A DNA stretch of 64,000 nucleotides from positions 56,185 to 120,184 of the forward strand of contig SUSW01000021.1 of assembly GCA_015063235.1 (NCBI GenBank), in the 5' to 3' direction. A model generated the notes under the pieces. The model ran no database searches and was not told the DNA's origin. It was given only the letters and a program-made list of their open reading frames with translations. Of this stretch, positions 34,777 to 43,514 are shown piece after piece. Position numbers and translations under genes: made by a program. Every line of letters starts with the position of its first letter. Positions within the stretch are counted from its first letter, which is position 1. The DNA comes from Thermoplasmata archaeon (GTDB taxonomy: Archaea; Thermoplasmatota; Thermoplasmata; Methanomassiliicoccales; Methanomethylophilaceae).

Positions 34777-35127
34777 TCAGGCCACCATCTGGTAGATTCC
34801 GTAGATGAAAGCGAAGACGCTCAGGATCATACCGATTCCGCTCATGAGCATCAGTACGTTCTTGTTCTCGGCATTCATGAGTCTCGGAACATTGAAGGAG
34901 TATCCTCCGAGGATCAATCCGATCGCTCCCAGGATAGTTCCGACCATATAGGTGGATTCGAAGAATGCGAGGGCAGCCGCAGCGATACCTACTATCAGGG
35001 TGACGTAATTGAAGATGGATTTGTTGACCCTCATCTCAGGGATGTATGTCTCCCCCAGCTTCCAATCGCATTTCTCGCAGAATATTGCGTTTTCGCTGTT
35101 CTCGAAACCGCACTTTGAGCATTTCAT
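34777..35127 (-). CDS. Zinc-ribbon membrane protein, 116 aa
   Basis: The N-terminal zinc ribbon (MKCSKCGFENSENAIFCEKC) is followed by three hydrophobic helices (around VTLIVGIAAAALAFF, MVGTILGAIGLILGG and MLMSGIGMILSVFAFIYGI). This is a common layout in archaea and gut bacteria without known function. It lies between a methyltransferase gene and the YkgJ gene on the same strand. Confidence 0.7.
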   Translation of the reverse strand: MKCSKCGFENSENAIFCEKCDWKLGETYIPEMRVNKSIFNYVTLIVGIAAAALAFFESTYMVGTILGAIGLILGGYSFNVPRLMNAENKNVLMLMSGIGMILSVFAFIYGIYQMVA

Positions 35128-35152
35128 GGATTGATGATTGCCTGCTCACATA

Positions 35153-35719
35153 TTAGAGTTTCAGTAGCACCTCGGCCCTGGACCTGAGAGTACCGAAGCG
35201 GGTCCTCTCCTCCTTGAGCTCGGCAGAGATGACGGAGAATCCTTTGAAAGCATCAACGATGTCCTGCACCTCGTAGAAACGGTAGAAGATGTCGGAATCG
35301 CTGCGCTTCTCGGAACGCATGTCCCTTTCCGTGAAGCTGCGGATGAAGACTAATCCGCCTTCTCTGAGCACTCTGGAGACCTCGTCGACGGTATCGGAAA
35401 GCTGTTTGTCATCGATATGTTCCAGCACATGCACTGCAGTGATGTAGTCGAAAGAGGAATCGGGGAAGGGAAGGTCTGTTACGCTCCCGACCACGAACTC
35501 AGCCTGGGGGAAGCGTTCCCTGCATTGCTGGACCGCGATCTCCGAGAAGTCTATACCCGTAACCTCGAATCCCTCGTCGATCAGGGTGGAAACAGTTTTC
35601 CCGTTACCGCATCCAAGGTCGAGTGCCTTTCCAGTAACACGAATAGGTACAGTAGTGTTACCCTTCCAGGCAGTGCGGTTCTTAGAGTAGAACTCATCCC
35701 AGAGTTCCTCCTGCCTCAT
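35153..35719 (-). CDS. Class I SAM-dependent methyltransferase
   Basis: 188 aa. Motif I ALDLGCGNGKTVSTLIDEGF, the acidic VTGIDFS after strand 2, the PFPDSSFDYITAVHVLEHI motif and VLREGGLVFI are typical of UbiE/Methyltransf_11 enzymes. The substrate is unknown. ATG 35719 overlaps the TGA of the HEPN-like gene before it. The longer in-frame version to 35752 would overlap that gene by 36 bases more. Confidence 0.85.
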   Translation of the reverse strand: MRQEELWDEFYSKNRTAWKGNTTVPIRVTGKALDLGCGNGKTVSTLIDEGFEVTGIDFSEIAVQQCRERFPQAEFVVGSVTDLPFPDSSFDYITAVHVLEHIDDKQLSDTVDEVSRVLREGGLVFIRSFTERDMRSEKRSDSDIFYRFYEVQDIVDAFKGFSVISAELKEERTRFGTLRSRAEVLLKL

Positions 35720-36345
35720 CTCCTGTACACCTCGTCCACCTTTCTGAGCCAATCATAGAACAGCTCCACAGCGATCTCGGAGAGCTTAACGAATGTGGTG
35801 GTGGGTCCTTTCATCATCCTGTTGGGACGCATGGAGATGCGGATGCTGTCTATCTCGAACACATCTGACCTGTCAGCTTCGGAATTGTTATGGATGACCA
35901 GATTCCTCATCAGGAATATCGAATCCCACTTCTTCAGCTGTTCCGGTGTGACAAGCCCTTTTTCTGCGGATGCGTAGATGATGTATCTGAGGTAGAGGTA
36001 GCTGTTGTCCCTGAGGGCGAGCTCCTTGATGTCGTTCATCCAGTATGCGGGGATGCAGTCCTTCGCAGCTTTCTCTATGGATGACATGGTGTCCGTGAAC
36101 AGGCCTCTGGTAACAATCATGATCCTCTCGGTCTCCTGGGTCTTGTCCGAGTCCTCCAGGAACGGCCTGGCGGATCTCTCGAGGAGCACCGCTATCTCCC
36201 TCGTGAGGATCCCGCGGTTGTGGATGTTGTAGAAGCACATCGAACGGAAATCGTTCTGTCTGTTGGCGATATGGGTCTCGACATCGGTTATCATGCTGCC
36301 TACACCGTCGATGAAGGTCCCAAGCTCCTCGATTACGCTGTTCAC
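35716..36345 (-). CDS. Unknown helical protein with HEPN-like RxxxxH motif
   Basis: 209-aa, mostly helical protein that I cannot name. It contains MRNLVIHNN near residue 148, i.e. Arg-x4-His following a hydrophobic helix, a pattern seen in HEPN-type RNases and in non-catalytic HEPN relatives. The start is GTG 36345. No convincing ATG lies near, and the next Met would lose the first helix. The gene is translationally coupled to a methyltransferase. It could be a toxin-like RNase, but there is no MNT nucleotidyltransferase next to it, so I make no functional claim. Confidence 0.6.
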   Translation of the reverse strand: MNSVIEELGTFIDGVGSMITDVETHIANRQNDFRSMCFYNIHNRGILTREIAVLLERSARPFLEDSDKTQETERIMIVTRGLFTDTMSSIEKAAKDCIPAYWMNDIKELALRDNSYLYLRYIIYASAEKGLVTPEQLKKWDSIFLMRNLVIHNNSEADRSDVFEIDSIRISMRPNRMMKGPTTTFVKLSEIAVELFYDWLRKVDEVYRR

Positions 36346-36440
36346 TGCCTTGAATCTCCGTTCGGCTATATGATGGTGTCACTCTTTCTCGGGATTCATG
36401 TATCTCCGGAGTGTTTCAGACTCTTTTGTGTTTGGTTAAA

Positions 36441-36457
36441 TTCGTAAGAAATACGAA
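36441..36457. promoter_or_regulatory. Inverted repeat TTCGTA-agaaa-TACGAA upstream of ppk
   Basis: Uses the same half sites as the palindromes at 24900 and 40103, but in the opposite orientation and with a five-base spacer. It lies about 15 nt before the TATA box CCTTTATAAG (36471-36480). It may bind a related regulator or be a chance match. Confidence 0.4.
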
Positions 36458-36522
36458 AAACACAGCCACACCTTTATAAGTTCAGGACTCGGTTCATTCT
36501 CGCGCGTATAGGAGGGGCCCCC

Positions 36523-38577
36523 ATGTCAACTAAGGTCGATCTAAGCGATAAGAAATACTACATCAACAGGGAACTTTCATGGCTCGAATTCAACCAGAGG
36601 TGTCTGGATGAGGCCAACAATGCAGAGAATCCTGTACTTGAGAGGGTGAAGTTCCTCGCCATCTGTTATAACAATCTCAATGAGTTCCTCATGATCCGTA
36701 TGCCGGGATTGCTTAGCAAGACGCCCTCCATCGCACAGACCGCCCCGGATTACATCCACACCGACAAGATCATCGGAATGGTTTCCGAAAGGATATCCAA
36801 GCTCACAGCAGATTACGAGATCTGCTGGAAGAACCTCAGGAAGCTGCTCGCCAAGGAGAAGATCTTCATCAAGAAGATCGAGGATCTTACCCCGGAGCAG
36901 CTGGAATGCGTCAGGAAGTTCTACAGGGAAAGAGTCCACATGCTCCTGACGCCCTTGGCATTGGATATCTCCCACCCGTTCCCCTTCATCTCCAACAACT
37001 CCCTCAACGTGGCATTCAGGCTCAGAGGGGAGACCAACGGAGTCGTATACGCCAGGGTGAAGGTACCCGATACGCTGGACAGGTTCATACGCATCCCCGG
37101 AAAGAGCAAGGTCGAGTTCGTCGCCATCGAGGATATCATAAGGGATTCGGCGGACCGTCTGTTCCCCGGAATGTCCATCCTCGGTTCGTACTCTTTCTGC
37201 ATAATCAGGAATGCGGATGTGAAGGTTTCCATCGACGAGGCATGCGACCTTATGTCAGCAGTGGAGGAGAGCATAGGGGAGAGGGATATGGGATATCCTG
37301 TGGCCATGATGGTCAATTCGGATATGCCCAAGAACATGCGTGCGAAGTTCCTCAAGAACCTCAACCTCACAGAGGAGCAGGTCATAACCACAAAGGATGC
37401 ATTGGCCCTATCGGATCTCTGGCAGCTCTATGATTTGGACCGCCCCGCTCTCAAGGAGAAGCCGCTCATCCAATCCACGCCCAGCGATCTCCAGGAGGAT
37501 TCGGATATCTTCGATTGGATCAGGAAGAGGGACAGGATCCTCTATCATCCGTACGAATCATTCGCCAACATCGTCAGGTTCATGAACCAGTCCGCAATGG
37601 ATCCCAACGTCCAGAGCATCAAGATATGCCTTTACAGGCTGGGTTCCGATCCTTCGATATTCAACGCTCTGAAGGCGGCAAGGGTCAACGGAAAGAGCGT
37701 ATCCGTTCTTATGGAGCTCCGTGCCAAGTTCGACGAGGACCGCAACATCAGATGGGCCAAGGAATTGGAGGCCATCGGTGTGCATGTGGTCTACGGACCG
37801 GTAAACCTCAAGGTGCATTCCAAGCTCCTGCAGGTCATCAGGCTGGAAGGGTCCCAATTGGTAACTTACACCCACATGAGCTCCGGGAACTATAACGTCA
37901 GCACCGCCAAGCAGTACTGTGACATATCGTTCCTTACAGTGAACAAGGATATCGGAGAAGATGTGTCCGAGCTTTTCAACGCACTTACCGGATATTACGG
38001 GCAGAGGAAGTACAAGTACCTTCTCGTCGCTCCCACGACGCTGAAGAAAGGTCTTATCAAGAAGATCGATAACGAGATCAAGATCCATGAGACGTACGGC
38101 AACGGCCACATAATCATGAAGGCCAACGGACTCATCGATCAGGATATCATCGCAGCTCTTTACAGGGCATCCAATGCAGGTGTCAAGGTCGACCTGAACA
38201 TCAGGGGACTGTGCTGTCTGCGTCCCGGGATACCGGACGTATCTAAGAACATCCGCGTGATCAGCATAGTCGACAGATTCCTTGAGCACTCCAGGATATA
38301 CTACTTCAATAACAATGGCAACCCTGAGATGTACATGGGTTCAAGTGATATGATGCCAAGGAATCTCCTGGCAAGGATCGAGGTACTGTTCCCTGTCCTG
38401 GATAAGAATCTGATGAAGTCCATCAAGGACAACATCCTCGATATCCACTTCGCCGATAATGTGAAGGCCAAAGAGCTGAAGGAAGATGGAACATATGTGC
38501 CTGTGAAGAAAGAGGGAAAGCCTCTGAGGTCGCAGCAGTGGTTCATCGAGAACAACGGTTGCTGGCAGCCCAAATAA
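36523..38577 (+). CDS. ppk1: Polyphosphate kinase 1
   Basis: Reversible synthesis of inorganic polyphosphate from ATP. The full-length enzyme (684 aa) begins YYINRELSWLEFNQRC. The phosphorylated His is in LKVHSKLLQV and the second catalytic His in FLEHSRIYYFN. The CFDEDRN-like segment RAKFDEDRNIRWAKELE and HMSSGNYN are also conserved. A GGAGGGG ribosome binding site precedes ATG 36523 and a TATA box lies at 36471-36480. It ends in TAA, with a shared terminator facing the PPK2-type gene. The two genes together can store and use polyphosphate. Confidence 0.95.
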   Translation: MSTKVDLSDKKYYINRELSWLEFNQRCLDEANNAENPVLERVKFLAICYNNLNEFLMIRMPGLLSKTPSIAQTAPDYIHTDKIIGMVSERISKLTADYEICWKNLRKLLAKEKIFIKKIEDLTPEQLECVRKFYRERVHMLLTPLALDISHPFPFISNNSLNVAFRLRGETNGVVYARVKVPDTLDRFIRIPGKSKVEFVAIEDIIRDSADRLFPGMSILGSYSFCIIRNADVKVSIDEACDLMSAVEESIGERDMGYPVAMMVNSDMPKNMRAKFLKNLNLTEEQVITTKDALALSDLWQLYDLDRPALKEKPLIQSTPSDLQEDSDIFDWIRKRDRILYHPYESFANIVRFMNQSAMDPNVQSIKICLYRLGSDPSIFNALKAARVNGKSVSVLMELRAKFDEDRNIRWAKELEAIGVHVVYGPVNLKVHSKLLQVIRLEGSQLVTYTHMSSGNYNVSTAKQYCDISFLTVNKDIGEDVSELFNALTGYYGQRKYKYLLVAPTTLKKGLIKKIDNEIKIHETYGNGHIIMKANGLIDQDIIAALYRASNAGVKVDLNIRGLCCLRPGIPDVSKNIRVISIVDRFLEHSRIYYFNNNGNPEMYMGSSDMMPRNLLARIEVLFPVLDKNLMKSIKDNILDIHFADNVKAKELKEDGTYVPVKKEGKPLRSQQWFIENNGCWQPK

Positions 38578-38600
38578 GATAAAACCTTTAAGGAAAAGTC

Positions 38601-38618
38601 GCAGGGGTTACCCCCTGC
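38601..38618. terminator. Bidirectional terminator between ppk1 and the PPK2 gene
   Basis: GCAGGGG-ttac-CCCCTGC followed by CATTTTGTTTT on the plus strand, between convergent genes. Confidence 0.85.
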
Positions 38619-38628
38619 CATTTTGTTT

Positions 38629-40014
38629 TCAGTCCTTCAGTTCTTCTTTCAGTTTTTCGACGATCGTCTCGAAGACCTTGATCCTTGCATACCTCTTATC
38701 GTCCGACTCAACATCTATCCACGGGGCGAAAGATGTGTTGGTCTGCATGATCATGCTGTCCACATACTTCTCATAGATGTCCCATTTCTCCCTGTTGCGC
38801 CAATCCTCGTCGGTAAGCTTCCATTGTTTCATAGGGTCATTGGCACGGTCGTTGAAACGTGCAAGTTGCTCGTCCTTATCGATATCAATCCAGAACTTCA
38901 GGACTATGATGTTCTGGTAATGCATGGCGGCCTCGCACAGATTGATTTCTCCAGCTGCGCGCGAGTACTCAGCCTCCGTACAGAATCCTTCGATGGGTTC
39001 CACCATCATCCTTCCGTACCAACTTCTGTCGAATATCGAGATCTCACCAGGTCCGGGCATGCTCCTGCAAAATCTCCACAGGTGCGTATGGGCTTTCTCC
39101 TCGGCAGTGGGCGCAGGAGTGGGGTAGGTCTTGTATCCGCGGGGATTGAGAGATTGCGTCACCCTTCTTATGATACCTCCTTTACCTGCGGCATCCCATC
39201 CCTCGAATACCAGGACGAGGGCTTTGTCGCTCTTGGCCAGTTTGATCTGCAGCTCTGCAAGCTTCTTCTGCAGTTTGTCCAGTTTTTTCAGGTAGGTCTC
39301 CTTGTCCAGTTTCTTGGTCAGGTCGCAGTTTTTCCTTGGATTGGGATAGGATTCAAGGATCTGGAATGTCTCAGGTTCCCTGGGGGTCCTGAGTATGTTG
39401 GAAAGCCTCATCTCCAAGAACTCTGCGATGGTGGATACGGTTTCTTGGTAGTCCCCAACCTCGATGATGTCCCACGGCGCATATTTCGTATTGGTATGAT
39501 CGATCAGTGTGGCCACGCTGCTTTCTTCAATCGAGAAGTCTTTCATTTTACCAATATCGTTGAAAACCTCGCTTTCTCCTTCAAGGGGGATAGGATAGGA
39601 TTTCTTGTGCTTCTTCAGCATATCTTCGTCTATATTCAGATAGATTTTGACCAGGAATACGCCGTTGTTGTACAGGTATCTTTCGAACTCGTTGATGAAG
39701 TTGGTATCGGTATTCATCAGCTTGTTGCTGCTGCAGAGCGCTCCGCTGTACCATCCTCTGTCAAAGACCGCAATCTTTCCCTTGGGGGCAATGTGGGTGA
39801 GGCAGTACTTGATGTAGTTGCCCGGATAGTTGCAGATGCTGTTGTAGCTGATGTTCCTGGGTTCGAAGACCGTGATGATCTGGTTTATGATGTGCGACAT
39901 TGCCATTCCGCCCGGACCTTCGAACAGTATGACTGTCGCCATATTCTTTTCGTTCAGCGAGTGCTGCAGCTGTGTGAGTGTACTCGCTTTGTCTTTGCTG
40001 ACCAATAGCTCCAT
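38629..40014 (-). CDS. PPK2-family polyphosphate:AMP phosphotransferase (two-domain)
   Basis: 461 aa with two tandem PPK2 domains, the layout of class II PPK2/PAP enzymes that phosphorylate AMP with polyphosphate. The C-terminal domain has an intact Walker A (LVFEGWDAAGKGGIIRR) and the lid region FDRSWYGRMMVEP. The N-terminal domain keeps the fold (FDRGWYSGAL), but its P-loop is replaced by FEGPGGMAMSH and is probably inactive. It is convergent with ppk1. Together they allow ATP to polyphosphate and polyphosphate plus AMP to ADP. The ATG at 40014 is the first in frame. Confidence 0.9.
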   Translation of the reverse strand: MELLVSKDKASTLTQLQHSLNEKNMATVILFEGPGGMAMSHIINQIITVFEPRNISYNSICNYPGNYIKYCLTHIAPKGKIAVFDRGWYSGALCSSNKLMNTDTNFINEFERYLYNNGVFLVKIYLNIDEDMLKKHKKSYPIPLEGESEVFNDIGKMKDFSIEESSVATLIDHTNTKYAPWDIIEVGDYQETVSTIAEFLEMRLSNILRTPREPETFQILESYPNPRKNCDLTKKLDKETYLKKLDKLQKKLAELQIKLAKSDKALVLVFEGWDAAGKGGIIRRVTQSLNPRGYKTYPTPAPTAEEKAHTHLWRFCRSMPGPGEISIFDRSWYGRMMVEPIEGFCTEAEYSRAAGEINLCEAAMHYQNIIVLKFWIDIDKDEQLARFNDRANDPMKQWKLTDEDWRNREKWDIYEKYVDSMIMQTNTSFAPWIDVESDDKRYARIKVFETIVEKLKEELKD

Positions 40015-40102
40015 GAGGCCCGTATTTCATTAACAGCATAATAAAACGGTCGGGCTCATATCATAATGGTTGCATCCTATCGGAATTGAGCATTTGGTAT
40101 TT

Positions 40103-40117
40103 TTACGAATTTCGTAG
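40103..40117. promoter_or_regulatory. Palindromic operator TTACGAA-T-TTCGTAG upstream of paaK
   Basis: 14 of 15 bases are identical to the reverse complement of the palindrome at 24900-24914, and it lies 31 nt upstream of the TATA box CTTTATATACAA (40148-40159). The conserved sequence and spacing argue for a common regulator. Confidence 0.7.
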
Positions 40118-40216
40118 TACCTACAATTAGACTGCTCTCTGCTTTTTCTTTATATACAATCCTGTTATAGGTCGTTGATAGTAGAGGCAGTGCCGCTGCC
40201 CGAGGATGTGTAGAAC

Positions 40217-41515
40217 ATGTTCTGGAATCCCAAAATGGAATGTATGCCCGTGGAGGAGATGAAGAAGCTCCAATACGAAGAACTGAAATCACTTGTCACA
40301 AAACTGTACGAGTCCAATCAGTTCTACCGTGCCAGAATGGACTCCAAAGGTGTCAAGCCTGAGGATATCAAATGTATTGAGGACATTTCGAAGCTCCCAT
40401 TCATGTTCAAGCAGGACCTTCGTGACAACTATCCTACGAAGATGTTCTCGGTCCCCAACAACCAGATCGTCAGATATCATGTTTCTTCAGGTACCACCGG
40501 AAAACCAACACTTGTGGGCTACACACAGAACGATCTAGGATATTGGACCGAGGCTCTGGCCAGGTCGTTCACTGCTGCCGGAATCGGCCCCGATGACACT
40601 CTTCAGGTATGCTACGGATACGGATTGTTCACAGGTGGCCTTGGTGTGCATTACGGGGGAGAGAAGGTCGGAGCCACAGTCCTTCCTGCCGGAACCGGAA
40701 ACTCCGAGAGGCAGATCGAGCTCATGCAGGACCTCGGCGTAACAGCCATCGCCTGCACCCCTTCGTATCTGATACATCTTCTGGATGTTGCCAAGAAGAT
40801 GGGTGTGGACATCAGGAAGGACACAAAGCTCAGGAAAGCAATCCTTGGGGCAGAACCCTGGTCCGAGACCATGAGGAAGAAGATCGAGTCCGAATCAGGA
40901 ATCGAGACCTTCGACATCTACGGAACATCCGAGCAGGCCGGACCCATGTTCACAGAGTGCGAATGCCACAACGGTATCCACATCCCCGGAGACATCATGT
41001 ACGTGGAGGTCATCGACCCTGAAACAGAGGAGGTCTTGCCTCCCGGAGAGAAGGGGGAGCTTGTGGTCACCATGCTTCAAAAGGAAGCATTCCCGCTCAT
41101 CAGGTACAGGATCAAGGACATCACACACATCATTACCGAACCCTGTCCCTGCGGAAGGACGTCACCGAGAATCGCAAGAATCACCGGAAGGTCCGATGAC
41201 ATGCTTATCATCCGCGGAATCAACGTGTTCCCGTCCCAGATAGAGTACACCTTGCTCCAGATTCCTGAGGTCGGGAATCAGTACATGATATACGTCACAA
41301 GGGAAGGTGCCCTGGACAACATGGTCCTACAGGTAGAGATCAAGCCGGAAGCCTTCAGCGATAACATGGAAAAGATGCTGAAGCTCAGGCACAATATCGA
41401 ATCCGCTTTAAAGAAATACCTCAATATAGCAGTCACAGTGGAACTCAAGGAGCCTGGCGAACTTCCGAGGTTCGAGGGCAAGGCCAAGAGGGTCATAGAC
41501 AAGAGGGTGATCTGA
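40217..41515 (+). CDS. paaK: Phenylacetate-CoA ligase (aryl-CoA ligase), copy 1
   Basis: 432-aa ANL-family ligase that activates aryl acetates with ATP and CoA. VSSGTTGKPTLVGYT is the P-loop. YGYGLFTGGLGVHYG, GAEPWSETMRKKIE, YGTSEQAGPMFTEC and DDMLIIRGINVFPSQIE are standard PaaK segments, and the final Lys is in FEGKAKRVIDKR. In methanogens, aryl-acid activation followed by indolepyruvate oxidoreductase is a route to Phe, Tyr and Trp, and iorAB lie 11 kb away. ATG 40217 follows GAGGATG. The regulated promoter carries the 40103 palindrome. Its stop overlaps the start of the ACT protein. Confidence 0.92.
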   Translation: MFWNPKMECMPVEEMKKLQYEELKSLVTKLYESNQFYRARMDSKGVKPEDIKCIEDISKLPFMFKQDLRDNYPTKMFSVPNNQIVRYHVSSGTTGKPTLVGYTQNDLGYWTEALARSFTAAGIGPDDTLQVCYGYGLFTGGLGVHYGGEKVGATVLPAGTGNSERQIELMQDLGVTAIACTPSYLIHLLDVAKKMGVDIRKDTKLRKAILGAEPWSETMRKKIESESGIETFDIYGTSEQAGPMFTECECHNGIHIPGDIMYVEVIDPETEEVLPPGEKGELVVTMLQKEAFPLIRYRIKDITHIITEPCPCGRTSPRIARITGRSDDMLIIRGINVFPSQIEYTLLQIPEVGNQYMIYVTREGALDNMVLQVEIKPEAFSDNMEKMLKLRHNIESALKKYLNIAVTVELKEPGELPRFEGKAKRVIDKRVI

Positions 41516-41937
41516 TGTCCAAAATAATCAAACAGTTATCCATATTCGTCAACAACGAGCCCGGGCGTCTCGCTTATATCTCGTCGGTGCTCAAGGACTG
41601 CGGTATTAACATGAGGGCGTTCAATCTTGCCGAATCCACCGAGTTCGGAATCCTCAGGACGATAGTTCAGGATCCGGAAGATGGATACAACAAGCTGAAG
41701 ATGAAAGGAATAATCGTGAAGAAGACTGATGTCATAGGCGTCTATATGGAGGATACTCCAGGCGCGTTGTTCACGGCAGCGGACGCTCTGGGAAAGGCAA
41801 GTATAAACATTGAATACGGATACGCCTATTCCTACAAGGACAAGGCCATCTTCTTCATCAGGGTCGACGACCCCGAGAAGGCGGTCGAAGTCATCAAGGA
41901 CCAGGGCATAAAACTGGTGGATGATTCGGAGATTTGA
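41515..41937 (+). CDS. ACT-domain protein paired with paaK
   Basis: 140 aa consisting of two ACT domains (NEPGRLAYISSVLKDCGINM and EDTPGALFTAADALGKASIN). Such proteins commonly follow phenylacetate-CoA ligases in archaea and anaerobic bacteria and probably signal aromatic amino-acid levels to the ligase or its regulation. Starts inside the ligase stop (TGATG). Four bases separate it from the EF-Tu-like gene, so the three form one transcript. Confidence 0.85.
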   Translation: MSKIIKQLSIFVNNEPGRLAYISSVLKDCGINMRAFNLAESTEFGILRTIVQDPEDGYNKLKMKGIIVKKTDVIGVYMEDTPGALFTAADALGKASINIEYGYAYSYKDKAIFFIRVDDPEKAVEVIKDQGIKLVDDSEI

Positions 41938-41941
41938 TTAA

Positions 41942-42904
41942 ATGGGAAACCTCAACATCGCGGTACTGGGAGCTAAGGATTACGCAGGAAAGATCGGAAA
42001 GAAGGGCACTGTCACTGACATGACCTTCTATGAGTTCAAGGACGGGCATGACTCGTTCACGCTCATCGAGCCGTCCAAATTCCCGGAGAAACTGTCATCT
42101 CTGTTCTATTCAGTTGCGATGTCCGAGTTCGTCGTCCTGGTAGTCGATAAGATCGATTCGTTCCTGGGCGAGACCATCGTCATGGTGGATTCCCTCGGGA
42201 TAGACAAGGGGTTCGTCGTCCTGCAGAACTATATCCAGCCAGAGCAGCTGGCACCTCTTCTCGCAGGCACATCCCTGGAGCATTATGAACTCCGCGAGGA
42301 CGACCCGATCAAGCTGAGGGAAGAGCTCATCGGCATGGCCAAGGCACAGGCCAAGACCGCAGGCGACGGAACCTGCGGATCATGCCCTGTCGACAGCCAC
42401 TTCAACGTCAAAGGTGTCGGAACCGTCGTCCTCGGATCGGTCATCGACGGTTATTTCAAGGTCCATGACAAGATGATAGTCTTCCCCACCAAGAAAGAGG
42501 TCATCCTCAAATCCATCCAGAAGCATGACATCGATGCCGCGGACGGAATCAAGGGGGATCATGTCGGTCTCGCGCTCAGAGGGGTCGACTCAGAGGAGTT
42601 GGACAGAGGATTCGTCGTGACGACCGACCCATCGGTCAAGATGAGCCGTTCCGTATCAGGAAAGGTCTCGCTGGTGAAGTTCTGGACCGCCCCCCTCAAG
42701 GAAGGCATGGTGGTCCATCTGGGCCATTGGATGCAGATGCCTCCTTGCAGGATAACGTCCGTCGATAACGGTGATGATTTCAGGTCCGCGACGGTCACCT
42801 TCGAGATGGATGACGACATGATCCACAAGCCCGGGGACAAGGCCATAATCATGTACCTCGAGGGCGGAAAGCTCAGGGTCGCAGGTTCCATAATCCTGCC
42901 GTGA
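41942..42904 (+). CDS. EF-Tu/SelB-like translation factor homologue with degenerate GTPase domain
   Basis: 320 aa. The C-terminal two thirds match domains II and III of EF-Tu/SelB factors (FNVKGVGTVVLGSVIDGYFK, RGVDSEELDRGFVV). The N-terminal domain keeps the order of a translational GTPase, but where GHVDHGKT should be it reads LGAKDYAGKIGKKGT, and no DxxG or NKxD motif is seen. It therefore probably does not hydrolyse GTP. Related archaeal SelB-like proteins of unknown role exist. It is co-transcribed with paaK and an ACT protein, which does not explain it. A CGSC motif lies between the domains. A link to pyrrolysine decoding would be speculation. Confidence 0.75.
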   Translation: MGNLNIAVLGAKDYAGKIGKKGTVTDMTFYEFKDGHDSFTLIEPSKFPEKLSSLFYSVAMSEFVVLVVDKIDSFLGETIVMVDSLGIDKGFVVLQNYIQPEQLAPLLAGTSLEHYELREDDPIKLREELIGMAKAQAKTAGDGTCGSCPVDSHFNVKGVGTVVLGSVIDGYFKVHDKMIVFPTKKEVILKSIQKHDIDAADGIKGDHVGLALRGVDSEELDRGFVVTTDPSVKMSRSVSGKVSLVKFWTAPLKEGMVVHLGHWMQMPPCRITSVDNGDDFRSATVTFEMDDDMIHKPGDKAIIMYLEGGKLRVAGSIILP

Positions 42905-42916
42905 AACCATATTTAT

Positions 42917-42933
42917 CCCCGGTTCTTCCGGGG
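42917..42933 (+). terminator. Hairpin after the paaK operon
   Basis: CCCCGG-ttctt-CCGGGG, 12 bases after the stop at 42904, followed by AAATAATTCTC. Confidence 0.6.
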
Positions 42934-42997
42934 AAATAATTCTCTTGCGCCCATGCTTTGAGCAATGTTTATCATCCATGTTTCCGATTTCCTACCC

Positions 42998-43414
42998 ATG
43001 ACTTCGGATTTCGAATGCGAGTATAAGATGAACTCACCCCTGACCGGCTGTAAAGCTATCGTCAAGGTCAGGAGGAAAGGCACGGACGCTCCTGTGATGA
43101 CATTCGATCTCTCCGAGAATACATCTGGATATCTCAAACAGGGCGAGATGGAGATCTCCAAGGACATTGTAAAGGAAGTCAGAGGTCTGGTCGACCGTAA
43201 CCTGGTCGCCATCAGGAACAATCTGGTGCCCGGAATCGTCACAGACACGTCCGATAAGACGTTCAAGGTCACCATAGATGGCAGAGCCCATTCCTTCAAG
43301 TCCGAGAATATCGAGAAGATGACCAAGGATAATGCTGTGGAGGAGGCCTGGGGCATTCTGGTCAAATACATCCCGGATGAAGTTAAGCAGGGTTCTAAGC
43401 TCATCTTCGGATGA
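42998..43414 (+). CDS. Hypothetical protein, 138 aa
   Basis: Unrecognised small soluble protein rich in Lys and beta-strand patterns. ATG 42998 is preferred because TGTTTATCATCC (about 42967-42978) can serve as a TATA box for a leaderless transcript. The frame is open to an ATG at 42965. The N-terminal region PLTGCKAIVKVRRKG and the helical KDNAVEEAWGILVKYI are the best-defined segments. It stands alone between two paaK loci. Confidence 0.55.
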   Translation: MTSDFECEYKMNSPLTGCKAIVKVRRKGTDAPVMTFDLSENTSGYLKQGEMEISKDIVKEVRGLVDRNLVAIRNNLVPGIVTDTSDKTFKVTIDGRAHSFKSENIEKMTKDNAVEEAWGILVKYIPDEVKQGSKLIFG

Positions 43415-43514
43415 AAACTGGGAGTTCTTGTACGCCGACGAATCATACTTTTATAGGTAGTGACCATACTGCAGCATACCGTGCTAGATGATAGCACACG
43501 TCATCGGTGTTAAA

